This document shows positions 1-7,377 of a stretch of DNA of 12,925 bases, piece after piece. The stretch spans positions 1-12,925 of the forward strand of contig DAOVHI010000028.1 in NCBI GenBank assembly GCA_030671985.1, written 5' to 3'. Positions within the stretch are counted from its first letter, which is position 1. Each line of letters begins with the position of its first letter. The position numbers were made by a program, and so were the translations under genes. Under the pieces are notes generated by a model, which was given only the letters and a program-made list of their open reading frames with translations, was not told the DNA's origin and did not search any database. This DNA comes from JAHJDO01 sp030671985 [NCBI: bacterium] (GTDB lineage Bacteria; JAHJDO01).

Positions 1-1385
1 AATGAATTACCCGCTAAATCCAGACCGCTATTTAACATCTGAATCATTTGAACAAGTCCAATGGAATCCACATCAAAGACGCCTGTGGCATAATCATAAT
101 TTCCAAGTTTTGGAGGATCGCCGGTAATCGCAAGAATGTTATTTAGCCCTAGAGCGTGCATTCCTATTAGATCAGATTGTAATCCAATGATATTCCTATC
201 TCTACAGCAAACATGTACTATCGGCTCAATAGTGGTTTTTCTCTTGATAAAGATAGCGAGTGTAATAGGATTCATTCTAGCTGTGGCTCTTGGACCATCA
301 GAAATATTAACAGCGTCTATGCCTGCTTTGGTCAAATTAACGGCATTTTCTATGACTTTGCTCGGATCAAGTCCATGTGGAGGATCCAACTCTACGCAAG
401 TTACAAATTGTTTTCCTAGTTTAGCTCCAAACGCACTTTTCTTTTCAGCTGGAATGGATATCAAATTCCTTTTTTTAGAAGCTCCTGCTTTCACAATAGG
501 TTTTAAGCTTTTGGTTTCAATCGGCTGAAGTGATTTAACGGCTTCACGGATAGCTTTAATATGTTCAGGTCCTGTCCCGCAGCATCCTCCAACAATCTGA
601 ACTCCGGACTGAACCAGACGCCTTGTAAATTCAGCCATATATTCGGGAGTTGTAAGATATAACGTTCTACCGTCAATGGTCTGTGGTTCACCTGCATTAG
701 GTTGCGCTGATAGAGGAATAGATACTTTATGAGATAAGTACTTAATGCCTTCAAGTATGCCATGCGGTCCAGCTCCGCAATTAAGTCCTATCACATCCGG
801 ATTGGTTCTAGCTGCAAGCGCTGCCATTCGGTCAAGAAAATCACTTTTAATTCTTTCTTCTTTAGGAACAGCAGCTTGAATAATTACAGGCAGATCACAA
901 ACACTGCGTACTGCATTCACCGCCATTTCCAGTTCAACAATGTCATGGAAAGTTTCAAGAAGAAGTAAGTCTGCACCGGATTTTGCCAGAATACCTGCTA
1001 TTTCCGCAAATGCTTTATGAACTTCATTCTTATTAATAACATCAAGCTTAATTGGAATACCTAAAGGGCCTATGGAGCCGGCAACGAAGCAATTAGATTT
1101 AGCCTCATTCTTTGCTAAACGCACACCTGTTTCTACAATATCAGATAACTTATCGACTAACCCATACGGCTTTAATTTGAATCTGTTAGCTCCAAATGTA
1201 TTGCTCTCCAGAATATCCGCCCCAGCTTCAATATATTCACGATGGATTTCTGAAACTAAGTAAGGAGTTGAAAGACTTGCTTCTTCAAAACAGCGGTTAA
1301 TAAATACGCCTTTAGTATATAAGCGCGTACCCATTGCCCCATCGCATACCAGTATCCGTTTTTTTAATTCAGTTCTAAAATCCAA
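1..1385 (-). CDS. bifunctional homocysteine S-methyltransferase / 5,10-methylenetetrahydrofolate reductase (partial, 3' end off window)
   Basis: Two-domain one-carbon enzyme of methionine synthesis, of the type represented by Bacillus YitJ. The reading frame is open from a TAA upstream of the start through base 1, giving 461 complete codons; relatives are about 600 residues, so roughly the last quarter is missing. Residues 1-290 are the homocysteine methyltransferase barrel: DGAMGT near residue 15, and the zinc-binding cysteines C203 (GLNCGAGP) and C268/C269 (GGCCGTGP). A linker of about 35 residues follows. The reductase barrel starts near residue 325 (CVELDPPHG, then ITGDPPK near 420). No B12-binding domain is visible, and the architecture matches the fused reductase form rather than MetH. 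No ATG fits: the only ATG near the front lies inside DGAMGT. TTG at 1385 is therefore the best start, with only a weak purine-rich stretch upstream. The gene lies just downstream of tRNA-Met and is probably co-transcribed with it. Confidence 0.9.
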   Translation of the reverse strand, partial: MDFRTELKKRILVCDGAMGTRLYTKGVFINRCFEEASLSTPYLVSEIHREYIEAGADILESNTFGANRFKLKPYGLVDKLSDIVETGVRLAKNEAKSNCFVAGSIGPLGIPIKLDVINKNEVHKAFAEIAGILAKSGADLLLLETFHDIVELEMAVNAVRSVCDLPVIIQAAVPKEERIKSDFLDRMAALAARTNPDVIGLNCGAGPHGILEGIKYLSHKVSIPLSAQPNAGEPQTIDGRTLYLTTPEYMAEFTRRLVQSGVQIVGGCCGTGPEHIKAIREAVKSLQPIETKSLKPIVKAGASKKRNLISIPAEKKSAFGAKLGKQFVTCVELDPPHGLDPSKVIENAVNLTKAGIDAVNISDGPRATARMNPITLAIFIKRKTTIEPIVHVCCRDRNIIGLQSDLIGMHALGLNNILAITGDPPKLGNYDYATGVFDVDSIGLVQMIQMLNSGLDLAGNS

Positions 1386-1402
1386 TGTTGCTCTATTCTC
1401 TC

Positions 1403-1417
1403 TCGCAATAATTGCGA
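1403..1417. repeat. 15-bp perfect palindrome upstream of the methyltransferase gene
   Basis: TCGCAAT-A-ATTGCGA is a perfect 7-bp inverted repeat around one base. It lies between the tRNA-Met 3' end and the TTG start of the methyltransferase gene, 18-32 nt upstream of that start. The one-base centre suits a dimeric DNA-binding protein better than an RNA hairpin. No U-tract follows on the transcribed strand, so it is not a standard terminator. A regulatory role is inferred only. Confidence 0.45.
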
Positions 1418-1434
1418 TTTATATATTGTTGTGT

Positions 1435-1515
<81 letters not shown>

Positions 1516-1536
1516 ACTCACGTAAGAACAGTTCAG

Positions 1537-1565
1537 ATTATATGGAAGATGAAAAATCCTGTCAA
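1537..1565 (-). promoter_or_regulatory. consensus sigma-70/A promoter for tRNA-Met
   Basis: On the minus strand, TTGACA (1565-1560), a 17-bp spacer and TATAAT (1542-1537) form an exact consensus promoter. The predicted transcript starts near 1530, about 18 nt before the tRNA. This strength fits a tRNA gene. The same transcript probably continues into the methyltransferase gene, because no terminator or good second promoter is seen between them. Confidence 0.88.
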
Positions 1566-1567
1566 GT

Positions 1568-1596
1568 TTGATTTTGAGTAGGGCTTGCTTTATAAT
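1568..1596 (+). promoter_or_regulatory. sigma-70/A promoter for purD-purE
   Basis: TTGATT (1568-1573), a 17-bp spacer and TATAAT (1591-1596) precede purD by 26 bp. The start of transcription is expected near 1603, leaving a leader of about 20 nt that holds the ribosome site GGAGG at 1614-1618. The leader is too short for a purine riboswitch. The promoter is back-to-back with the tRNA-Met promoter, with only two bases between their -35 boxes. Confidence 0.82.
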
Positions 1597-1622
1597 AAAT
1601 CCACAGACTATGGGGAGGGTTT

Positions 1623-2897
1623 ATGGAGGTTCTTGTTATTGGCAGCGGCGGAAGAGAGCACGCGCTTGTCTGGAAGATTGCGCAAAGTTCAAAAGTTTCT
1701 AAAATCTATTGCGCTCCGGGAAATGCGGGTATCAGTCAAAAAGCCGAATGTGTTCCGATAAAGGCTGAGAATATTCCTGAACTGATCCGTTTTGCAGAAG
1801 AGAAGGAAATTGGTTTGACTGTGGTTGGTCCTGAAGTGCCGCTTACAAAAGGCATAGTTGATGAATTTGAAAAAAGAAATTTGAGAGTTTTTGGTCCCTC
1901 AAAACAAGCCTCTCGGCTCGAAGGGAGCAAGGTTTTTGCGAAAGAAATAATGCTTGAAGCGGGAGTTCCAACAGGTAAGTGTGAAATATTCGAAGACCAT
2001 AACAAGGCCACGCAGTACATAAAATCACAACCTGTTCCCATTGTTGTAAAAGCTGACGGACTTGCTGCCGGCAAAGGTGTGATTGTTGCAAAAACAAAAG
2101 AAGAAGCTTTGGAAGCAGTTGAACTGATAATGGGTAAAAGGGCATTTGGGAAAGCAGGGGATAGAATTATGATTGAGGAATGCCTGGTTGGAGAAGAGGC
2201 GTCAATACTTGCATTTTGTGACGGGGAGAATTTTATCTCAATGGTCACGTCTCAGGATCATAAAGCAATTCATGACGGAGACAAAGGTTCTAATACAGGA
2301 GGAATGGGAGCGTATTCTCCTGCTCCGGTTATTAACGAACATATGATGGAAACGATATCCTTGCAAGTCTTTCAACCAATAATGAATAAGATGAAAGAAA
2401 AAGGCATGCCGTATAAAGGTGTTCTTTACGCAGGTCTTATGATTACAGAAAGCGGGTTGAAAGTCCTTGAGTTTAATGCGAGATTCGGAGACCCTGAAAC
2501 ACAGGTAATACTACCAAGGCTAAAAACAGATTTAATTGATATTATGGAATCCTGCATAGACGGGAAACTGAATGAAACAAATATTGAATGGGAAAATGAG
2601 GCGGCAGTATGTGTTGTGATAGCATCAGGAGGTTATCCTGGAAACTATAAAAAGGGAGAATTAATAACAGGTATTAAAGAAGCAGAGGCGATTGAGGATG
2701 TAATTGTGTTTCATGCGGGAACAAGTTTGGAAGGTGAAAATATATTAACTTTCGGCGGAAGAGTTTTAGGCGTAACATCTCTTGGAGCTAATATTGAACA
2801 GGCTATTGATAAAGCGTACGGAGCAGTTGGGAAAATACATTTTAATAAGATGTATTTTAGAAATGACATTGCAGATAAGGCGCTAAAATATTTATAA
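1623..2897 (+). CDS. purD: phosphoribosylamine-glycine ligase (GAR synthetase)
   Basis: This enzyme joins glycine to 5-phosphoribosylamine with ATP, the second step of purine synthesis, in the cytoplasm. Its 424 residues match the usual length for single-function bacterial PurD. GSGGREHA at 7-14 is the N-terminal phosphate-binding motif. The ATP-grasp core includes VVKADGLAAGKG (141-152), NTGGMGAYSP (224-233) and the metal/ATP site NARFGDPE (285-292). The C-terminal domain is complete. The ATG is preceded by GGGGAGGG, and a good promoter lies directly upstream. It is followed by purE after 15 bp, so the two form a small purine operon. No other purine genes are in the window. Confidence 0.97.
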   Translation: MEVLVIGSGGREHALVWKIAQSSKVSKIYCAPGNAGISQKAECVPIKAENIPELIRFAEEKEIGLTVVGPEVPLTKGIVDEFEKRNLRVFGPSKQASRLEGSKVFAKEIMLEAGVPTGKCEIFEDHNKATQYIKSQPVPIVVKADGLAAGKGVIVAKTKEEALEAVELIMGKRAFGKAGDRIMIEECLVGEEASILAFCDGENFISMVTSQDHKAIHDGDKGSNTGGMGAYSPAPVINEHMMETISLQVFQPIMNKMKEKGMPYKGVLYAGLMITESGLKVLEFNARFGDPETQVILPRLKTDLIDIMESCIDGKLNETNIEWENEAAVCVVIASGGYPGNYKKGELITGIKEAEAIEDVIVFHAGTSLEGENILTFGGRVLGVTSLGANIEQAIDKAYGAVGKIHFNKMYFRNDIADKALKYL

Positions 2898-2912
2898 AAA
2901 AGGAGACAAATC

Positions 2913-3410
2913 ATGGCTAAACCACAAGTAGGAATTGTAATTGGAAGTATCTCAGATAAAGAATATATAATGGAGACGTGTAAAATATTAGATTTCTTTG
3001 GTATTCAATATGAACTGACTGTATGTTCTGCGCATCGCACTCCTGCAAAAGCAGCAGAGTATGCCGGCAATGCTGCAAAAAACGGTCTGGAAATAATAAT
3101 AGCAGGCGCGGGCGCGGCGGCGCATCTTGGCGGAGTTTTGGCGTCTCATACTCTTCTTCCTGTAATTGGAGTTCCAATTCCAAGCTCTGCGTTGAAAGGC
3201 GTAGATGCTCTATATTCAACGGTGCAAATGCCGGGCGGAATTCCAGTTGCTACTATGGCTATTGGCAAAAGCGGAGCAAAGAACGCGGGTATATTTGCTG
3301 CGGAAATATTGGCTCTAAAAAACCCTTCTCTTATAAAGAAGCTCAAAGAGTATAGAAAAGAGCTTGCTGATAAAGTTGAGAAGGATAATAAGAAGCTAAA
3401 AAGTTCCTAA
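2913..3410 (+). CDS. purE: 5-(carboxyamino)imidazole ribonucleotide mutase, class I PurE
   Basis: PurE carries out the carboxyl transfer that makes CAIR in purine synthesis. The 165 residues cover the whole single-domain enzyme: GSISD at 11-15 binds phosphate, SAHRTP at 39-44 holds the catalytic histidine (H41), AGAGAAAH at 64-71 lines the active site, and QMPGGIPVATMAIG follows near 105-118. The SAHRTP form points to the class I enzyme, which uses N5-CAIR and needs PurK; purK is not in this window. A good ribosome site (AAGGAG) lies 8 nt before the ATG. The stop codon overlaps the stop of the convergent hydrolase gene by 4 bp, and the last codons lie in a repeat shared with the polX 3' end. 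Confidence 0.96.
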   Translation: MAKPQVGIVIGSISDKEYIMETCKILDFFGIQYELTVCSAHRTPAKAAEYAGNAAKNGLEIIIAGAGAAAHLGGVLASHTLLPVIGVPIPSSALKGVDALYSTVQMPGGIPVATMAIGKSGAKNAGIFAAEILALKNPSLIKKLKEYRKELADKVEKDNKKLKSS

Positions 3411-3420
3411 GAATGCAGTT
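3392..3420. repeat. left copy of imperfect direct repeat bracketing the hydrolase gene
   Basis: Bases 3392-3414 match 4502-4524 at 20 of 23 positions; all three differences are A/G. The exact core is AAGTTCCTAAG. After a 4-base gap in this copy, TGCAGTT (3414-3420) matches 4528-4534 exactly. This copy covers the purE stop codon and the 3' end of the hydrolase gene. Confidence 0.6.
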
Positions 3421-4453
3421 TTCGGATTTCTTTCATCATGACAGACCATGCCTCTTTAGCGTAGAAACGGTGACCTTCGCCTTCAATAACAAGATGGCAG
3501 TGCTCTATGGCGCCACAGGCTTTGTATATTCGCTGAAGATTTTTGAATGCCTTGCGAACTTCTCGGATGGGGAAAATCGGATCTTTTTCCCCTGCAACAA
3601 TTACTACTGGCTTTGGTGCAAAGAGACCCATGACGTCTGACATCTCGGCATATTTCAATAAACTTGGAACGTAGTTATCTGCACAGTGATAGATGGACAT
3701 GATCGAGCCATTGAATGTACAGAAAGAACATGAGGGCATAGTGAATGAGATGCGTTGTAGCAGTGCTGCAGAGAACAGGCTTATCGTTCCTCCTCCTGAA
3801 TTACCCATCACTCCGATCGACTTCATGTTAACGTCGCCGCGGGAAGCAAGGTAGTCGATTCCCCGGTCAACATCGTAGACACGTTCTCCAGTGAGTGTTT
3901 TGCCCAGCATAAGGGCGTGCATGACAGCATCATGGCATTGATGAGGAGAAACCTGTTTTTGTTTCTTCTCTCCTCGCTCACCAAAGGAGCGTTGCTCAAT
4001 ACACAGGGCCCCAATCCCACGACTCATGCAGCCGAGAGCAAAATCGCGATCTCTTGGAACCTTCAGTAGTTTTGTCTCGTCTTCCTGTTGGACTGCGATG
4101 GAATTGTGCATTCCAGTTGAATGCCCCTGAAGACAAATCATAAAGGTAAATGGAGGCTTGGTGTTTTTTGGCAAGCAGACATAAGCGGACACGTCACAAT
4201 ATGGCTCACTGGCGAAGATAATTTTCTCGATTTTGCCTAAAGGATGCATGTGCGTCCAGACATGCTTCACGTTTAACGGAATAGATTTCTCTGGCATATT
4301 TCCTATCAGTTGACGGAGTTTTCGACGTAGCCGCAGTTGCCAGTTTCTAACATCTCCGCCATCATACTTCAAAGATGGTACCATCTTTGCCATGACATAA
4401 TGATGATATTCAGACGGACTGAAATGAAAACCGCTTTTCTGTTTTTTTACCAT
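3407..4453 (-). CDS. alpha/beta hydrolase, dienelactone hydrolase / acetyl-xylan esterase-like
   Basis: A 348-residue serine hydrolase of the alpha/beta fold. S219 lies in the nucleophile elbow GNSGGG (217-222), preceded by the beta strand KSIGVM. D291 in GEKDPIFP and H328 in GEGHRF complete the probable triad. CLQGHSTG (108-115) looks like the oxyanion loop. The N-terminal 60 residues are charged and helical, and no signal peptide is seen, so it is probably cytoplasmic. The overall pattern resembles the large hydrolases of the ABhydrolase_7 type; the substrate is unknown, with a sugar or acyl ester plausible. The ATG has a strong ribosome site (AAGGAGAT). GC is about 50% in a sampled 120-bp stretch, against about 35% in a similar stretch of polX. 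Imperfect direct repeats flank the gene, which suggests it was acquired. Confidence 0.82.
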   Translation of the reverse strand: MVKKQKSGFHFSPSEYHHYVMAKMVPSLKYDGGDVRNWQLRLRRKLRQLIGNMPEKSIPLNVKHVWTHMHPLGKIEKIIFASEPYCDVSAYVCLPKNTKPPFTFMICLQGHSTGMHNSIAVQQEDETKLLKVPRDRDFALGCMSRGIGALCIEQRSFGERGEKKQKQVSPHQCHDAVMHALMLGKTLTGERVYDVDRGIDYLASRGDVNMKSIGVMGNSGGGTISLFSAALLQRISFTMPSCSFCTFNGSIMSIYHCADNYVPSLLKYAEMSDVMGLFAPKPVVIVAGEKDPIFPIREVRKAFKNLQRIYKACGAIEHCHLVIEGEGHRFYAKEAWSVMMKEIRKLHS

Positions 4454-4501
4454 GTACTTATCTCCTTCAGCAAATAATTAATTGTATTGAGAATATCATA
4501 C

Positions 4502-4534
4502 GAGGCTAAGAAGTTCCTAAGGATTTTTGCAGTT
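4502..4534. repeat. right copy of imperfect direct repeat bracketing the hydrolase gene
   Basis: This is the partner of the copy at 3392-3420, offset by 1,110 bp. It covers the polX stop codon and the last codons of polX. Relative to the left copy it holds four extra T bases before the shared TGCAGTT. Confidence 0.6.
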
Positions 4535-6230
4535 CATCTATATCAAGGCAGTTTATAACATCTTGTTTTTCGAGCCAGCCGCGTCTGGCAACTCCAATGC
4601 CAAACTTGGCGAAGTCTAGTTGTGAAATACTATGAGCATCTGTATTAATTGCGAATTTAGCGCCCTTTTCTTTCGCTTCCTGAAGATAAATATCAGCTAA
4701 ATCCAGACGCTCTGGGAATGCATTTATTTCAAGCGCAGTTCCTGTATCTCCAGCAGTTTTCAGAATAGCGGGAATGTCTATTTTATATCCTTCTCTTTTC
4801 CCAAGTAAGCGGCCTGTAGGATGAGCAATAATATCAACATAGTTATTTTCCATAGCTTTTATAATTCTCGATGTGTTTACATTTTCATCCTGAGAAAAAC
4901 CGGTGTGTATTGCGCCAACTACAACATCCAGAGTTTCAAGTACATCATCGCTGAAATCAAGTTCTCCATTGATATGTATCTCCAGTTCAACGCCCGATAA
5001 TATTTGAAAATTTCTGTATTTATTATTTAATTTATTAATCTCTTTCTGTCTCTCTACAAGTTGTTTCTCATCTAATCCACTTGCAATCTTCAGGCTTTTG
5101 GAATGGTCACATATCGCTATATACCGATATCCTCTCTCCATTGCAGCTTCTGCCATTTCTTCTATAGAATTTGTTCCGTCGCTCCAATTTGAGTGAACAT
5201 GTAAATCTCCTCTCAAGTTATCAATTTTTATTAATTTTGGAAGTGTGCCCGAAAGTCCTGCTTCAATTTCGCCGCGATCCTCTCTCATTTCAGGCGGAAT
5301 ATAAGGCATGCCAATACTTTTAAAGACATCAACCTCTTTACTGCCGCCAATTTTTTCGTCCTGTTCCTTGCCTCGTTTAAAAACACCATATTCATTAATT
5401 TTAAGGTTATTCTTAATGCCTAATTCTCTTATTCTTATGTTGTGAGCTTTTGACCCTGTAAAATAATGAAGCGCTGTGCCAAAAGAATCTTCTTGCACAA
5501 CTCGTATATCAACCTGTCTTCCGCCATCAATTCTGACGCTTGAACGCGTATTCCCTTTTGCCAGTATTTCTTCAACCTGAGGTAATGTCGTAAAAACGTT
5601 CATAACCTCTTCGGAGTTTTTAGAAGCAATCAATATATCAATATCGCCTATTGTCTCCCTGCGTCTGCGTAAACTGCCTGCAATGCTAATGTTCTGTACG
5701 GTCGGCACTTTTCTTAGTAGGCTAATTATGTTTTCTGCAATGACCTCTGCTTCATATATTGGAATTCGTTCCTTTGTTTCCCGCAGGATTTTAATTCCAT
5801 GGAGAATGTTTTCCTCTTTCTTCTCTCCCATTCCTGGGAATTTTGCCAATTTATGATCTTTTACTGCTTTCTCAAGCCCTTCAACGCTTGTTATATCAAG
5901 TTCCTTATAGATAAGGGCAACTGTTTTGGGCCCAACACTTGATATATTCAACATCTCCAGCAATCCGGAAGGCACACTCTTTCTAATCTCTTCATATTCT
6001 TTAAGTTTTTCTGTTTGTATAAGCTCTGATATTTTTCCGGCAATTCCCTCTCCAATACCCGGTATATCCGAGAGCTTGCCATTAGTATGGATATCTTTAA
6101 TAGATTGGGGCAAATCTTCGATTGTCTGCGCGGCTTTTCTATAAGCCCTTATTCTAAACGGATTTTCGGACTTAATCTCCAGAATGTCAGCTATAGAATG
6201 GAATATTTCGGCAATTTCTCTATTATTCAT
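4506..6230 (-). CDS. polX: family X DNA polymerase/3'-5' exonuclease PolX with PHP domain
   Basis: PolX fills short gaps during base-excision repair; bacterial forms add a 3'-5' exonuclease in a PHP domain. The length, 574 residues, is typical. Residues 1-150 contain the lyase-like domain and helix-hairpin-helix motifs (IPGIGEGIAGKI near 56-67, SSVGPKTVALIY near 97-108, FPGMGEKK near 131-138). The polymerase motif is GSLRRR (185-190) followed by GDIDILI, with catalytic D196 and D198, and third carboxylate D241. The PHP domain holds the expected metal ligands: HVH (344-346), D375/H376, E415, H442, H470 (AHPTGR) and D531/H533. All catalytic residues are present. Its ATG overlaps the ispF stop by 4 bp, so translation is probably coupled. 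It ends the long minus-strand operon. Confidence 0.96.
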   Translation of the reverse strand: MNNREIAEIFHSIADILEIKSENPFRIRAYRKAAQTIEDLPQSIKDIHTNGKLSDIPGIGEGIAGKISELIQTEKLKEYEEIRKSVPSGLLEMLNISSVGPKTVALIYKELDITSVEGLEKAVKDHKLAKFPGMGEKKEENILHGIKILRETKERIPIYEAEVIAENIISLLRKVPTVQNISIAGSLRRRRETIGDIDILIASKNSEEVMNVFTTLPQVEEILAKGNTRSSVRIDGGRQVDIRVVQEDSFGTALHYFTGSKAHNIRIRELGIKNNLKINEYGVFKRGKEQDEKIGGSKEVDVFKSIGMPYIPPEMREDRGEIEAGLSGTLPKLIKIDNLRGDLHVHSNWSDGTNSIEEMAEAAMERGYRYIAICDHSKSLKIASGLDEKQLVERQKEINKLNNKYRNFQILSGVELEIHINGELDFSDDVLETLDVVVGAIHTGFSQDENVNTSRIIKAMENNYVDIIAHPTGRLLGKREGYKIDIPAILKTAGDTGTALEINAFPERLDLADIYLQEAKEKGAKFAINTDAHSISQLDFAKFGIGVARRGWLEKQDVINCLDIDELQKSLGTS

Positions 6231-6706
6231 AGCTCTTTGACATGCAGACTAACAATTGCCTGTGCAGCGACAGCTTTTCCCTCTCCTATTGGTCCAAGCT
6301 GTTCGTATGTTTTAGCTTTTATGCTTATTGTATCTTTTTCAGTGTTTAATGCTTTGGCAATGTTCAATTTCATATTATCAATATAGGGCGACATCTTGGG
6401 CTTTTCTGCAAATATGATGGTATCAATATTGTTAATTTCCATGTTCTCCATGCGTAAGATAGGATCTATTTCTTCAAGGAATTTGAGGCTGGATATGCCT
6501 TCAAAAAGTGGGTCATCATCCGGAAAATGTTGACCAATGTCGCCTTTATTTAGTGCGCCAAGAATCCCGTCACATATGGCGTGAACCAGAACATCTCCGT
6601 CAGAGTGAGCTTCTAATCCGAATATAAAAGGAATCTTCACTCCGCCTATAATGAGATCACGGTTCATAACTAATTTGTGTATATCGTAGCCTATTCCGAT
6701 TCGCAT
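6227..6706 (-). CDS. ispF: 2-C-methyl-D-erythritol 2,4-cyclodiphosphate synthase
   Basis: IspF cyclises CDP-methylerythritol 2-phosphate, releasing CMP, in the MEP isoprenoid pathway. With the start at 6706 the protein has 159 residues, the family norm. The zinc ligands D8, H10 (GYDIH) and H42 (VLVHA) fall at the usual numbers, and the SDGDVLVHAICDGILGAL signature is present. TYEQLGPIGEG near the C-terminus is the conserved nucleotide-side loop. An in-frame TTG at 6712 is possible but lies only 3 nt from the ribosome site; the ATG at 6706 has a 9-nt spacing and gives the standard MRIGIGYD start. It overlaps ispD by 16 bp and polX by 4 bp. Confidence 0.97.
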   Translation of the reverse strand: MRIGIGYDIHKLVMNRDLIIGGVKIPFIFGLEAHSDGDVLVHAICDGILGALNKGDIGQHFPDDDPLFEGISSLKFLEEIDPILRMENMEINNIDTIIFAEKPKMSPYIDNMKLNIAKALNTEKDTISIKAKTYEQLGPIGEGKAVAAQAIVSLHVKEL

Positions 6707-7377
6707 TTGCAATTTCCTCCAAATAATTTAAATTGTTTTTGGTCTGTAATTTTTATGTTCGTCTCAGAGCCTGGAACTATCCTAACGGGATAGTTTAATT
6801 GTTCCACCAAAGAGGCATCGTCCGTTCCTGAAAACTTGTTTTTATTAGCTTTTTGATAGGCGGTTTTTATTAGATCATATCTAAATACCTGAGGAGTTTG
6901 AACCCGCCATAAATTATTTCTATCAACGGTTTTCTCAATGCAATTATCTTTAACCAGTTTTATTGTGTCGAATAAAGGAAGCCCTATTACCGCCGCGCCA
7001 TGCTTATGAGCGGCTTCTATTGATTTGCGAATAAGCTCAGACGTAATAAATGGTCTTACTGCATCGTGAATTAATATAATATCAGGCGTATTTTTAATAC
7101 CCATAAGTCCATTATAAACTGATTCCTGTCTTGTTTTGCCTCCGCAGACAATCTTCGAAACTTTTCTAATGTTGTGTTTTTGAATCAGCAAGCGCGATTT
7201 TTCTATGTATTTTTTACCTGAAATCAGAATGATTTCATCTATGCATTTCGTCTTATCGAGTATGTTTAGTGTGTGAATGAGAACAGGTTTGCTGCCTAGG
7301 TCAAGATATTGTTTTGGAAGGGCGGCTTTCATCCTTGCCCCAAAACCGGCATTAGGAACCAGTGCACATACTCTCAT
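6691..7377 (-). CDS. ispD: 2-C-methyl-D-erythritol 4-phosphate cytidylyltransferase
   Basis: IspD joins CTP and methylerythritol 4-phosphate, the third step of the MEP pathway. Its 228 residues match the family length. The N-terminal nucleotide loop is VPNAGFGARM (7-16) with R15, followed by K22 in LPKQYL; N9 stands where most relatives have alanine. CGGKTRQESV (78-87), IHDAVRPF (103-110, D105) and the TDD motif in FSGTDDASL are conserved. The start codon shares one base with the stop of the V-ATPase subunit D gene (TAATG), so the two are probably translationally coupled. The next gene is ispF, as in many bacteria. The remaining MEP genes are not in the window. Confidence 0.96.
   Translation of the reverse strand: MRVCALVPNAGFGARMKAALPKQYLDLGSKPVLIHTLNILDKTKCIDEIILISGKKYIEKSRLLIQKHNIRKVSKIVCGGKTRQESVYNGLMGIKNTPDIILIHDAVRPFITSELIRKSIEAAHKHGAAVIGLPLFDTIKLVKDNCIEKTVDRNNLWRVQTPQVFRYDLIKTAYQKANKNKFSGTDDASLVEQLNYPVRIVPGSETNIKITDQKQFKLFGGNCKCESE
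6716..6720 (-). promoter_or_regulatory. ribosome binding site that sets the ispF start
   Basis: GGAGG on the minus strand, inside the 3' end of ispD, ends 9 nt before the ATG at 6706 and only 3 nt before the alternative TTG at 6712. This spacing selects the ATG. Confidence 0.75.

Noticed and set aside
503-763. An 86-codon minus-strand frame near the left end
   Set aside because: It is an out-of-frame reading of the methyltransferase gene, whose true frame carries GGCCGTGP in this stretch.
1386-1434. A SAM riboswitch or T-box ahead of the methyltransferase gene
   Set aside because: The gap to the tRNA is only 49 bp, with no room for the fold and no terminator hairpin. Only a short palindrome is present.
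1736-2248. A 170-codon open frame antisense to purD, and shorter ones around it
   Set aside because: They lie opposite a fully conserved purD, are rich in serine, proline and phenylalanine as antisense frames are, and show no recognisable domain.
4454-4505. A dedicated promoter for the hydrolase gene
   Set aside because: TACAAT and TATGAT are present on the minus strand but no convincing -35 box is at the right distance, so I did not list one.
3392-4534. An insertion sequence as the source of the repeat-bracketed segment
   Set aside because: The only gene inside is a hydrolase with an intact triad; there is no transposase or recombinase and no terminal inverted repeat was seen.
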